DNA of 6,990 bases from Alcanivorax sp. UBA4485 (lineage in GTDB: Bacteria; Pseudomonadota; Gammaproteobacteria; Pseudomonadales; Alcanivoracaceae), in contig DGNT01000043.1 of the NCBI GenBank assembly GCA_002389055.1, positions 1 to 6,990 of the forward strand. Direction: 5' to 3'. Position 1 is the stretch's first letter. Each line of letters begins with the position of its first letter. The notes beneath the pieces were generated by a model. That model searched no databases, had not been told where the DNA came from, and was given only the letters and a program-made list of their open reading frames with translations. Below are positions 1 to 6,745 of the stretch, one piece after another. The position numbers were made by a program, and so were the translations under genes.

Positions 1-64
1 GGGGCTTGAGCGGTCCCGGAAGGCACCACCATCGCACCGCGCCTCGGATACGGAGCACCGAACC
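1..64. other. Region downstream of pepN, no supported gene
   Basis: These 64 bases follow the pepN stop codon on the minus strand. No GC-rich stem followed by a T-run is visible, so there is no evident intrinsic terminator here. An ATG on the minus strand (complement of 30-32), preceded by a GAGG about 9 nt upstream, stays open to the window edge and would begin MVVPSGTAQA. It could be the start of a next gene, but ten codons are too few to call it. Confidence 0.3.
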
Positions 65-2695
65 TTACAGGATACGGTCGAGGACCTCGGCCAGGTTGGC
101 GGAGGCGGCGGGCCGAAGCTCGCGCAGGGCGTCGCCGAGCTGCTCGGCCAGGGCCGGCTCCAGGCGCTGCAGGCGGGCGGCGCCGTTGGCCAGCCGCGCG
201 GCGATCTGCGGGTTGATGCCGTCGAGCTTCTTCAGCGCCCGGGCGAAGAACGCATAGCCGCTGCCGTCCGGCGCGTGGAACGCGGACGGGTTGCCGTTGA
301 CCAGGGTGCCGACCACGGCGCGCACCCGGTTGGGCAGGGTCCACTCAAAGGCCTCGTGGGCCAGCAGGCCCTCCGCCCGCGCCACGGTGTCGGCGCCGGG
401 CACCGTGGCCTGGACCGCGAACCACTGGTCCATCACCAGGGCCTCGTCGCGCCAGCGCCCGGCGAACGCCGCCAGCGCCGGGTCGGCGCCGGGCAGCTGG
501 TTGTGCACCAGGGCGCGCAGGGCGCCGAGCTCCTCGGTCATGCAGGTGGGGGCGTCCAGCATGCCCTGCAATTGCGCCACCAGCTTGTCGCGGTCGCCAC
601 GACCGGCACCGGCGGCGGCGGACAGATACGCCAGCGCCACCTGGCGCAGACGGCGTTTGCCCATGGCTTCGCCGTCGGCGCGGTATTCGGTTTCACCCAG
701 CTCGTCGACCAGACGCCACCAGGACGCGGCCAGGGCCTCGCCAAGACCGGCGCGCAGCGCGCTCAGAGCGTCGTGCACGGCCTGCGGGCGCAGCGGGGTA
801 TGCCGGTCGCCGACCGCGGTTTCCGTGGGCAGGGTGAGCAGCAGCGCGGCCTGCGCCGGGTCTTCGCTGGCGCGCTGGATCACCTGCTCCAGCACCGGGG
901 TGAGCCGGTCCAGTTGCGCGGCGGCGTCTTCGCCGTCATCGATGATCCGCGCCAGGGCGGCGAAATAGAGCCGCTGCGCCGCGTCCCAGCGGCAGAAGCC
1001 GTCGCTGTCGTGGGCCAGCAACGTGATCAGCTGGGCTTCCTTGAACGGGTAGCGCAGCGATACCGGCGCCGAGAACGCGCGCAGCAGCGACGGCGTCGGG
1101 GCGCTGTCCGTTGCCACCGGGAAACGGAAGGTTTGTTCGCGATCACGCAGGATCACCACGGTTTCGGTGGCGCCGTTGTCGTCCAGCGGCAGCGCGCGGC
1201 CCTGGCCGTCGAGCAGCGACAGCTTGACCGGAATCATCAGCGGCTGCTTATCGCTCTGCCCCGGCGTCGGCGGCGTTTCCTGGCGCAGCGTGAGCTGGTA
1301 TTCGCCGTCGGCGAACCGGTCGGAGGCGGTCACCAGCGGCGTGCCCGCCTGGCTGTACCAGCGCTTGAACCGGCTCAGGTCCAGGCCGGACACCTCTTCC
1401 ATGCAGGCGACGAAGTCGTCGCAGGTCACCGCCTGGCCGTCGAACCGCTCGAAGTAGAGATCGCTGGCGCGGCGGAAGTCCTCGGCGCCCAGCAGCTCGT
1501 GCTGCATGCGCACGATTTCCGAGCCCTTCTCGTAGACGGTGAGGGTGTAGAAGTTGTCGATCTTCTGGTATTCCGAGGGCCGCACCGGATGCGCCATGGG
1601 CCCCTGGTCTTCGGGAAACTGATGGTTGACCAGGAAATCCACGTTCTCCACCCGGGTCACCGCGCGGGAGTTCATGTCCGAGGAGAACTCCTGGTCGCGG
1701 AACACCGTGAAGCCTTCCTTAAGGCTGAGCTGGAACCAGTCCCGGCAGGTCACCCGGTTGCCGCTCCAGTTATGGAAGTACTCATGGGCGACCACCGATT
1801 CCACCCGCTCGAAGCCGGCGTCGGTGGTGGTGGCGGGATGGGCCAGCACGCAGGAGGTGTTGAAGATGTTCAGGCCCTTGTTTTCCATGGCGCCCATGTT
1901 GAAGTGGCTGACCGCCACCACCTGGAAGATATCCAGGTCGTATTCGCGGCCGAACACCTGCTCGTCCCAGGCCATGGCCCGTTTGAGCGAATCCATGGCG
2001 TGGCCGAGTTTGTCCAGATCGCGGTGCTCGGCGTACAGACGCAGCGCCACGTTCCGACCGGAGGCGGTGCGGAAGCTGTCTTCCAGGCAGGCCAGGTCGC
2101 CGGCCACCAGCGCGAACAGATAACAGGGCTTGGGGAACGGGTCTTCCCAGGTGGCGAAATGGCGGCCGCCGTCGTCGTCGCCGCCGTCCACCGGGTTGCC
2201 GTTGGAAAGCAGCAGCGGGTAGGCGGCGCGGTCGGCGTGGATAGTGGTGGTGAAACGGCTGAGCACGTCCGGGCGGTCCGGGAAGTAGGTGATGCGGCGG
2301 AAGCCTTCCGCTTCGCACTGGGTGCAGTACATGCCGTTGGAACGGTACAGGCCTTCCAGGGCGGTGTTGCTCTCCGGATGGATGCGCACCTCGGAGGTCA
2401 GGGTGAACTGATCCGGCACGCCGGGCACCGTGAGCCGGCCTTCCTCGAGGCGGTAGTCTTGCTCGCCGAGCACGCGGTCGTCGACGCGCAGGGCGCGCAG
2501 CTGCAACTGATCGCCGTCCAGCACCAGGTCCGCCGGACGGTCGTCGCGGGCCGGGTTGCGGCGCACCGCCAGCTCGGCGGTGACGGTGGCGTGGCCGTCA
2601 CGCAGATCCACATCCAGACGGGTGTGATCCACCAGCCAGGCCGGCGGGCGGTAATCGATCAGCCGGGTGGCCGGCGCGGAGTTGCCGTCTCTCAT
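65..2695 (-). CDS. pepN: Aminopeptidase N (M1 family zinc metallopeptidase)
   Basis: This encodes an 876-residue M1 aminopeptidase that removes N-terminal residues from peptides, normally in the cytoplasm as part of peptide turnover. No signal peptide is seen. The catalytic set is complete. The zinc motif HEYFH is at residues 304-308 and the third ligand E327 lies 19 residues beyond H308 in LKEGF. The exopeptidase motif GAMEN is at 268-272, the substrate N-terminus-binding Glu is E128 in QCEAEGFR, and the transition-state Tyr is Y388. Each sits about 7 residues after its E. coli PepN counterpart, and total length is close to the 870 of E. coli. The domain order is N-terminal beta domain (about 1-195), thermolysin-like catalytic domain (about 196-445), beta sandwich (about 446-550) and helical C-terminal domain. 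The frame is open 76 codons further upstream inside yeaC. The ATG at 2695 is chosen because of family length, a GGAG 7 nt upstream (complement of 2703-2706), and the TGATG overlap with yeaC, which suggests translational coupling. Confidence 0.98.
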   Translation of the reverse strand: MRDGNSAPATRLIDYRPPAWLVDHTRLDVDLRDGHATVTAELAVRRNPARDDRPADLVLDGDQLQLRALRVDDRVLGEQDYRLEEGRLTVPGVPDQFTLTSEVRIHPESNTALEGLYRSNGMYCTQCEAEGFRRITYFPDRPDVLSRFTTTIHADRAAYPLLLSNGNPVDGGDDDGGRHFATWEDPFPKPCYLFALVAGDLACLEDSFRTASGRNVALRLYAEHRDLDKLGHAMDSLKRAMAWDEQVFGREYDLDIFQVVAVSHFNMGAMENKGLNIFNTSCVLAHPATTTDAGFERVESVVAHEYFHNWSGNRVTCRDWFQLSLKEGFTVFRDQEFSSDMNSRAVTRVENVDFLVNHQFPEDQGPMAHPVRPSEYQKIDNFYTLTVYEKGSEIVRMQHELLGAEDFRRASDLYFERFDGQAVTCDDFVACMEEVSGLDLSRFKRWYSQAGTPLVTASDRFADGEYQLTLRQETPPTPGQSDKQPLMIPVKLSLLDGQGRALPLDDNGATETVVILRDREQTFRFPVATDSAPTPSLLRAFSAPVSLRYPFKEAQLITLLAHDSDGFCRWDAAQRLYFAALARIIDDGEDAAAQLDRLTPVLEQVIQRASEDPAQAALLLTLPTETAVGDRHTPLRPQAVHDALSALRAGLGEALAASWWRLVDELGETEYRADGEAMGKRRLRQVALAYLSAAAGAGRGDRDKLVAQLQGMLDAPTCMTEELGALRALVHNQLPGADPALAAFAGRWRDEALVMDQWFAVQATVPGADTVARAEGLLAHEAFEWTLPNRVRAVVGTLVNGNPSAFHAPDGSGYAFFARALKKLDGINPQIAARLANGAARLQRLEPALAEQLGDALRELRPAASANLAEVLDRIL

Positions 2696-2976
2696 CAGTG
2701 TTCTCCGTGTCGGCGCGCGGGGCGCAGGTCCACCGGCTGTTCCGGGTCCTCGCCGTCGGCGCTCTTGCAGTGACTGGGAACGTAACCGGTACGCTCTTCC
2801 TCGGGCAGGTTGCGCGTCTCCCAGGCGATCACCGCCTGCAGGCACAGGGCGCGCTGCTCGTCGCTGACCCGGCGGCCGTCCGGCCAGCGGCCGGTCTCCA
2901 CCGCGGTGCGCATGTTGTGCCACACCTCCAGGGTCATGCCGTCGATAAGATCGTCGAAGGAAGGGGAAGAAGCCAT
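2695..2976 (-). CDS. yeaC: YeaC family protein (DUF1315)
   Basis: This is a 93-residue protein of the DUF1315/YeaC family, whose function is unknown. The family signature is clear in the N-terminal half: FDDLIDGMTLEVW (residues 7-19), then TAVETGRWPDG (24-34), SDEQRALCLQ (38-47) and a Trp at 52. The C-terminal third is polar and charged (ending RPARRHGEH) and probably disordered. There is no signal peptide or membrane segment, so it should be cytoplasmic. The ATG at 2976 has only a modest Shine-Dalgarno (AGG, 6 nt upstream), and that AGG lies within a tandem 8-bp repeat that places a second AGG 8 nt further up. The stop codon shares its last base with the pepN start. DUF1315 genes close to pepN are, as I recall, also found in Pseudomonas, which supports an operon. 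Identification rests on recognised sequence pattern; the role is not known. Confidence 0.9.
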   Translation of the reverse strand: MASSPSFDDLIDGMTLEVWHNMRTAVETGRWPDGRRVSDEQRALCLQAVIAWETRNLPEEERTGYVPSHCKSADGEDPEQPVDLRPARRHGEH

Positions 2977-2980
2977 GGCG

Positions 2981-2996
2981 TACCTATCTACCTATC
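2981..2996. repeat. Perfect tandem 8-bp repeat in the yeaC leader
   Basis: TACCTATC occurs twice head to tail on the plus strand, which reads GATAGGTA twice on the coding strand. Each copy carries an AGG, so the yeaC start has two possible Shine-Dalgarno cores, one well placed (6 nt spacing) and one too far. The repeat is seen directly; any effect on translation is inferred. Confidence 0.6.
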
Positions 2997-3053
2997 AATC
3001 GCTATGCGTGGAGTAATGGGGCTTAGGATACAGGATGCAAGTGAAGCTTGCGG

Positions 3054-3944
3054 CTAGTTCCCGTCGCCGGGGCGGGTGCTCCAGCCGAGCTTGGAACGGC
3101 AGGCCTGGTAGAAATCGTGGCCGGGCGGGTGGATCAGCCGCAGGCGGTGGGGTTTCTTGCGGATCGCGATCACGTCCTCGGCCTGCAGGCGGATGCCGGC
3201 GGTGCCGTCGCAGCTGACCAGCGGGTTCACCTTCTCGGTGGTAATGTGGATCTTGAGCTCGCTGTTGCCGTCCACCACCAGCGGCCGGCTGGTCAGGGTG
3301 TGGGGGTTGAGCGGCACCAGCACCATGGCGTCCAGGCGCGGGTGCATGATCGGCCCGCCGCCGGACAGGGCGTAGGCGGTGGAGCCGGTGGGCGTGGAAA
3401 TGATCAGGCCGTCGGAGCGCTGACCGTAGACGAACAGGCCGTCGATGGTGAGCTCGAAGTCGATCATATGCACGCTGTCACCGGACAGCAGCACCACGTC
3501 GTTGAGGGCACTGCCCTCGCCCATCACGGTCTTGCCGCGCCGCACTTCCATATCCAGCAGGAAGCGGCGCTCGGTGGTGTAATCGCCGTCCAGCACCTGG
3601 CCGACCCGGGATTCGATCTCCGAGGGCAGGATGTCGGTGAGAAAGCCCAGATGGCCGCGGTTGATGCCCAGCACCGGTACATCGAAGCGGGCCAGATCAC
3701 GGGCGGCGCCCAGCAGGCTGCCGTCGCCGCCCACCACGATCACCAGGTCGCAGGCGTCGCCCATCTGCGACGCCTTGGCGGCCTGCAGGCCGGATTCCGG
3801 GAGGCTGCCGGCGATCGCCCGGTCAAGGATCACGGTGCAGTCGCGACCGTGCAGAAAGTGGATCAGCTGCCGCACCGAATACAGCGTTTGTTCACTCTCG
3901 GTGCGGGCGATCAGACCGATATTGCGAAATTTTTCCTGGGACAC
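3054..3944 (-). CDS. nadK: NAD kinase (ATP-NAD kinase)
   Basis: This encodes a 296-residue NAD kinase, which phosphorylates NAD+ to NADP+ and so sets the cytoplasmic NADP(H) pool. The hallmark GGDGS is at residues 72-76 (catalytic Asp D74), after a hydrophobic strand LVIVV. It is followed by INRGHLGFLTD (94-104), the nucleotide-binding N148-D149 in ALNDVV (the E. coli enzyme has NE at this site), and the glycine-rich block SDGLIISTPTGSTAY (177-191) continuing into SGGGPI. PHTLTSRPLV (214-223) and the C-terminal CDGTAG (245-250) are also typical. Length matches the roughly 290-residue bacterial family. The start is a GTG at 3944 with AGGA 5 nt upstream (complement of 3950-3953); this is the reading that gives MSQEKFRNIGLI, the normal N-terminus. 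It follows the cNMP/rhodanese gene by 35 nt and precedes yeaC by 77 nt, with no convincing terminator on either side. Confidence 0.97.
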   Translation of the reverse strand: MSQEKFRNIGLIARTESEQTLYSVRQLIHFLHGRDCTVILDRAIAGSLPESGLQAAKASQMGDACDLVIVVGGDGSLLGAARDLARFDVPVLGINRGHLGFLTDILPSEIESRVGQVLDGDYTTERRFLLDMEVRRGKTVMGEGSALNDVVLLSGDSVHMIDFELTIDGLFVYGQRSDGLIISTPTGSTAYALSGGGPIMHPRLDAMVLVPLNPHTLTSRPLVVDGNSELKIHITTEKVNPLVSCDGTAGIRLQAEDVIAIRKKPHRLRLIHPPGHDFYQACRSKLGWSTRPGDGN

Positions 3945-3979
3945 GTTGTTCCTGCAACTAAGTAGACGCCGTCGGCGTG

Positions 3980-5053
3980 CTATTTCAGATAGTCCTGCAG
4001 GGTATCAGCATTGTTATTGAGACCGCCATCCAGCACGAACACATCCAGCCCGGCGTTTTTTAGCAGAAAGGCGGCGGTGGCGCTACGCCGGCCAGTGTCG
4101 CAGTAGGCCACGTAGCGGCCGGCGGGGTCGAGCAGCCGGGATTTCAGGCGCAACGCCCCCAGCGGAATATTGGTGGCGCCGGCCAGATGCTGCTGGTCGA
4201 ACTCATCGGCGGTGCGCACATCCAGCCAGCGGGCGCCCTCGTCGATACGCTCGCGGGCGTCGACGGGGGCCAGGGTGTGGATCACCGGTTCGCGCAGCAG
4301 GGCATCGAAATCCTGGCGGTCCAGGCGCATCAGCACGCCGTCGGTGGCCATGGTCACGGTGGCGTTGCGCGGTTTGCCGGAGAGCAGCGCCTCTTCGCCG
4401 AACCACTGGCCTTCTTCCAGCATCGCCACCGGCATGGCTTCGCTGCTTTCACCGCCCAGGGTGATCGCCACTTCGCACACCCCTTCCTTGATGATGTAAC
4501 AGCAATCCGCCTGCTCGCCCTGGGTGACGATGGCTTCGCCCTCCTTGCAGCGGCGCGCGCGCAGGCGGCGGAAGATTTCCAGGATATTGGCCGGCGGCAC
4601 CCGGTGGAACAGCTTGGATTTCAGCAGCCGGATCATCCATTCCCGGTCATGCTGATAGGCGGCGTTGGCGTTGATGTCGAGAATCACATAGCCGGCGGAC
4701 TGGTCCCAGGAAAGGATGGTGTCCAGACGGAAGCTGTCGAAGCGCACCACGCTCACCTCGCCGACCGCCTTGCAGTCGTCCCGGCGCGGCTGAAAATGGC
4801 CCAGCGGATGCCAGGAGGCGCTGTCGCCGGCGCTGATCAGGGTGCGCTCGCCGTGCTCGCTGAACAGTTCCACTTCGCCGCTCAGCAGGTAAATGGTGGT
4901 ATTGTCCCGGTCCCCCTGACGGAACAACACATCGCCGGCCTCGTAGCGGCGCACTTCCTGCTGATCCAGCAGCCAGTCCAGCTGATCACCCGACAGGGCG
5001 TTCACCGGCACGAAGGTCTGCAGGAGACTCTTGTCGATGGATTGATGAGCCAT
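3980..5053 (-). CDS. Tandem cyclic-nucleotide-binding-domain protein with C-terminal rhodanese domain
   Basis: This is a 357-residue, probably cytoplasmic protein with three domains. Two CRP-type cNMP-binding folds lie at about 12-115 and 143-255, and a rhodanese domain at about 260-355. The second cNMP domain keeps a phosphate-binding-cassette-like block, FGEEALLSGKPRNATV (218-233), with the key Glu and Arg (E220, R229). The matching stretch of the first domain (WHPLGHFQPRRD, 81-92) has lost this pattern and is probably structural. The rhodanese domain has WLDVR (276-280), HLAGATNIPLG (289-299) and an active-site loop with the nucleophile Cys318 in CDTGRRS, so sulfur transfer is plausible. 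There is no helix-turn-helix, kinase or cyclase domain. The ATG at 5053 has a strong AGGGGGAG 5 nt upstream. Ligand (cAMP, cGMP, other or none) and sulfur acceptor are unknown. Proximity to nadK suggests co-expression, but a functional link is not shown. Confidence 0.9.
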   Translation of the reverse strand: MAHQSIDKSLLQTFVPVNALSGDQLDWLLDQQEVRRYEAGDVLFRQGDRDNTTIYLLSGEVELFSEHGERTLISAGDSASWHPLGHFQPRRDDCKAVGEVSVVRFDSFRLDTILSWDQSAGYVILDINANAAYQHDREWMIRLLKSKLFHRVPPANILEIFRRLRARRCKEGEAIVTQGEQADCCYIIKEGVCEVAITLGGESSEAMPVAMLEEGQWFGEEALLSGKPRNATVTMATDGVLMRLDRQDFDALLREPVIHTLAPVDARERIDEGARWLDVRTADEFDQQHLAGATNIPLGALRLKSRLLDPAGRYVAYCDTGRRSATAAFLLKNAGLDVFVLDGGLNNNADTLQDYLK

Positions 5054-5058
5054 TCGAG

Positions 5059-5066
5059 CTCCCCCT
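5059..5066 (-). promoter_or_regulatory. Strong Shine-Dalgarno of the cNMP/rhodanese gene
   Basis: The coding strand reads AGGGGGAG, then CTCGA, then ATG. This is the strongest ribosome-binding site in the window, and it fixes the ATG at 5053 as the start. Confidence 0.75.
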
Positions 5067-5083
5067 GATTGATTCTTATGATG

Positions 5084-5097
5084 CGGCGTTGTCGCCG
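5084..5097. repeat. Short inverted repeat in the 5054-5161 intergenic gap
   Basis: CGGCG-ttgt-CGCCG forms a 5-bp GC stem with a 4-nt loop, between the coiled-coil gene and the cNMP/rhodanese gene. There is no T-run after it on either strand, so it is not a standard intrinsic terminator. It could be a weak attenuator or 5'-leader hairpin, or chance in GC-rich DNA. The rest of this 108-nt gap shows no clear sigma-70 promoter. Confidence 0.3.
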
Positions 5098-5161
5098 TTC
5101 GATAACGCCCATACCTGCAAAAAACTTACCAACTCGCGACATCACCCTGCCACGGTCTGCT

Positions 5162-6529
5162 TCAGCGGAAGCGGAGTACGTTATCGATGGACGAATCCGA
5201 CCGGCAGTGCGGGCAGCGGTTGGAGTTGCAATCCGACACCCCCGGCTTGAACTGGTTGGGCACGTCCACGCGGATCACGCGCTTGCCGCAACAGGCCTGG
5301 TCCGGCCCCACGGACACCTGGCACACCGGGTTTTCGTAGTGCGCCAGCCAGGCCCGGTAGTGGTCCTCGGTGACCAGGCATTTGCGGGCGGCGAACGCCA
5401 CCGGATTGTCCATATAATCGGCGATCTGGTCGGCGGCCACGGACACATGCCCGGCCCCCGGGTGGAAGGCGATAAAGCTGAGGCCCAGGTTCTCCAGCTT
5501 ATCGAGGATTTTCTGGCCGCCGGAGTGGGCCACCTTCATCTGGTCGCGCTTAAGCTCGGAAATCTCCGCGCGCAGCTGGTTGACCAGATCGTCCCGGTTG
5601 AGCACGTCCATTTCGCGGCTGTGGATCTCGTCGGCCAGCCGGGCGCGCTCTTCCTCCAGGCGCTGCTCCAGGGACAGCTTGTACTGCTCGGCCAGGCGCT
5701 CCACCTCGCTGCCCTGCTCCGCGTTGCGGCCGGCGTGCTCTTCCAGGCTGCGGTTGAGCGACTCCACCTGCGCCTTGAGCGAGCTATTCTGCTCGCGCAG
5801 CGCCGCGTTCTGGGATTTCAGGGTTTTGAACTGCATCAGCACCTTTTCCAGCTGGGCGCTGAGAATCTCTTCCTTCTGCTGCTGGGCGTAGCGCAGCTGC
5901 GCCAGCTCCTCTTTCTGGCCGGTTTCCAGGGTGTGGATACGCAGCCGCAGTTCCTTGATGGTGCGCGCCAGGCGCACCCGCTCGTCCTCGTCCTTCCTGT
6001 GCCGAGCGCCGTCGGCGGGGCGTACGGTGGGCACGTCCTCGCCGGACAGGGTGGGCACCGCGGTGGGCGGCGGCAGATCGTCATCCACTTCCAGGCCCAT
6101 CTTCGAGCCCCGGCCGCGCAGCAGGTCCCGCGCCGCCACGAAATCATTGGCGCCGGGCTTCATCACCGGGTCCCACAGCTGGTCCTGGTGCCAGGCCACC
6201 GGGCACTGGCTGCGGCAGGCCAGGCGAATCGGGCCGGCGCCCATGTCGGGGCCCGGGCCACCGTGCTCCGCCAGGTGTCGCAAAGGCACATTCCAGGTGG
6301 TATCGGCCATGCCGTCGGCATCGAAATCGATCAGAAACAGCACCATGGCCTTGGCCCGCAGCCGGCCGTTGACCAGGCAATACGCCCCGCGCATTTCTTT
6401 ACCGGCGAACTCCGGCACCCCCACCATGCCGTCCAGAATGGCTTCGAAATCGGCGTACAACATGCTCTTGCTGATGCCCTTCCCGCAATAGAACAGCACC
6501 GCTTCGGAGGTCACTGACGAACCCGCCAT
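5162..6529 (-). CDS. Coiled-coil protein with conserved N-terminal domain and Cys-rich C-terminus, function unknown
   Basis: This is a 455-residue protein. An N-terminal globular domain (about 8-150) contains FYCGKGISKSMLYADFEAIL, LIDFDADGMAD (66-76) and a CRSQCPVAWHQDQLWDP stretch with Cys105 and Cys109. A proline/acid-rich linker (about 148-185) leads to a long charged coiled coil (about 180-333, rich in Glu, Gln, Leu and Arg). A C-terminal domain (336-455) has FIAFHPGAGHVSV (352-364), HYENPVC and Cys residues 403, 413, 414, 434, 439 and 442. The CPHC at 439-442 with upstream CC looks like a zinc knuckle. Similar proteins in Pseudomonas-type genomes are, as I recall, labelled hypothetical or 'chromosome partitioning', but no Walker motif or DNA-binding domain is seen here. 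The ATG at 6529 is preferred because AAGGGAAGG precedes it. An in-frame ATG at 6544 (MKGRL) and one at 6652 have weaker upstream signals. Confidence 0.85.
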   Translation of the reverse strand: MAGSSVTSEAVLFYCGKGISKSMLYADFEAILDGMVGVPEFAGKEMRGAYCLVNGRLRAKAMVLFLIDFDADGMADTTWNVPLRHLAEHGGPGPDMGAGPIRLACRSQCPVAWHQDQLWDPVMKPGANDFVAARDLLRGRGSKMGLEVDDDLPPPTAVPTLSGEDVPTVRPADGARHRKDEDERVRLARTIKELRLRIHTLETGQKEELAQLRYAQQQKEEILSAQLEKVLMQFKTLKSQNAALREQNSSLKAQVESLNRSLEEHAGRNAEQGSEVERLAEQYKLSLEQRLEEERARLADEIHSREMDVLNRDDLVNQLRAEISELKRDQMKVAHSGGQKILDKLENLGLSFIAFHPGAGHVSVAADQIADYMDNPVAFAARKCLVTEDHYRAWLAHYENPVCQVSVGPDQACCGKRVIRVDVPNQFKPGVSDCNSNRCPHCRSDSSIDNVLRFR

Positions 6530-6532
6530 AAG

Positions 6533-6541
6533 CCTTCCCTT
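6533..6541 (-). promoter_or_regulatory. Purine-rich ribosome-binding site deciding the start of the coiled-coil gene
   Basis: The coding strand reads AAGGGAAGG, then CTT, then ATG. The AGGG core is 7 nt from the ATG at 6529. The alternative ATG at 6544 lies just upstream of this purine run and has only GAAG/poly-A before it. Confidence 0.6.
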
Positions 6542-6622
6542 CATTGTTTTTTCTTCGCTGTTATCCGCGCGGCCAGTGCCCCAGTGCGTCACTCCTTGCC
6601 GCTGCCCGTCAGATTCAGAGGC

Positions 6623-6652
6623 AGCATATTCACAGCGGTCAGGGCAAAACAA
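6623..6652 (-). promoter_or_regulatory. Possible weak sigma-70 promoter for the coiled-coil gene
   Basis: On the minus strand TTGTTT (complement of 6647-6652) is followed, after 18 bp, by TATGCT (complement of 6623-6628). This is about 95 nt before the ATG at 6529. Both boxes are imperfect. It is the best candidate I see in the 216-nt gap 6530-6745, which otherwise holds no gene. Confidence 0.22.
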
Positions 6653-6666
6653 GGAAGCCGGTCACC

Positions 6667-6682
6667 AAAAAGGGACCTTTTA
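6667..6682. terminator. Weak A/T-flanked hairpin, possible terminator
   Basis: AAAAG-GGAC-CTTTT (core 6668-6681) is a near-perfect palindrome with T-runs of 4 (plus) and 5 (minus) in its own arm. It lies downstream of the acidic small ORF and upstream of the coiled-coil gene, where a bidirectional terminator would fit. However, the stem has very few G-C pairs, so efficiency should be low. Confidence 0.25.
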
Positions 6683-6691
6683 TCGAGGGGC

Positions 6692-6735
6692 GGGGTGTTC
6701 CCCAGAGGGGGGTTACTGCATCGGGAGGGGTGTTC
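6692..6735. repeat. Two copies of a 9-bp direct repeat in a G-rich tract
   Basis: GGGGTGTTC occurs at 6692-6700 and 6727-6735, 35 bp apart start to start. The first copy also forms a GGGG-tgtt-CCCC hairpin (6692-6703). Both are embedded in runs of G on the plus strand. Confidence 0.5.
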
Positions 6736-6743
6736 GGGGTGGG
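6723..6743 (+). other. Canonical G-quadruplex motif
   Basis: Four G-tracts (GGG, GGGG, GGGG, GGG) are separated by loops of 1, 5 and 1 nt (A, TGTTC, T) on the plus strand, so the classic G3+N1-7 pattern is met. It ends 2 bp from the stop codon of the acidic small ORF. Transcripts of the minus-strand genes would be C-rich here, so a quadruplex would form in the non-transcribed DNA strand rather than in that mRNA. Further G-runs at 6687-6695 and 6707-6712 extend the G-rich tract. Confidence 0.6.
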
Positions 6744-6745
6744 TA

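Noticed and set aside
1..32. Possible first codons of another minus-strand gene after pepN
   Set aside because: Only about ten codons are inside the window, and no family can be recognised.
275..2773. 832-codon plus-strand open frame antisense to pepN
   Set aside because: It lies in the same codon register as pepN, so it is open simply because pepN has no TTA, CTA or TCA codons there, as expected in a high-GC genome. Its translation is low-complexity, rich in His, Gln, Arg and Gly, and shows no known domain.
2696..2923. 76-codon N-terminal extension of pepN from an ATG at 2923
   Set aside because: It overlaps yeaC almost entirely, is Arg/Gly/Pro-rich out-of-frame sequence, and would make PepN much longer than the family. 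The ATG at 2695 has its own Shine-Dalgarno.
3037..3051. GCAAG-tgaag-CTTGC inverted repeat between nadK and yeaC as a terminator
   Set aside because: The stem is only 5 bp and no T-run follows on the minus strand, so it is unlikely to end transcription between nadK and yeaC.
3048..3965. 305-codon plus-strand frame antisense to nadK
   Set aside because: Same in-register mirror effect; nadK has complete catalytic motifs on the other strand.
3966..3978. ACGCC-gtc-GGCGT hairpin in the 35-nt gap before nadK
   Set aside because: Five-bp stem with a 3-nt loop and no T-run; common by chance at this GC content.
4187..5068. 293-codon plus-strand frame antisense to the cNMP/rhodanese gene
   Set aside because: In-register mirror of a gene with clear domains and a strong ribosome-binding site.
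5069..6517. 482-codon plus-strand frame antisense to the coiled-coil gene
   Set aside because: In-register mirror; its Leu/His-rich runs are the complement of Gln/Glu/Lys-rich coiled-coil codons.
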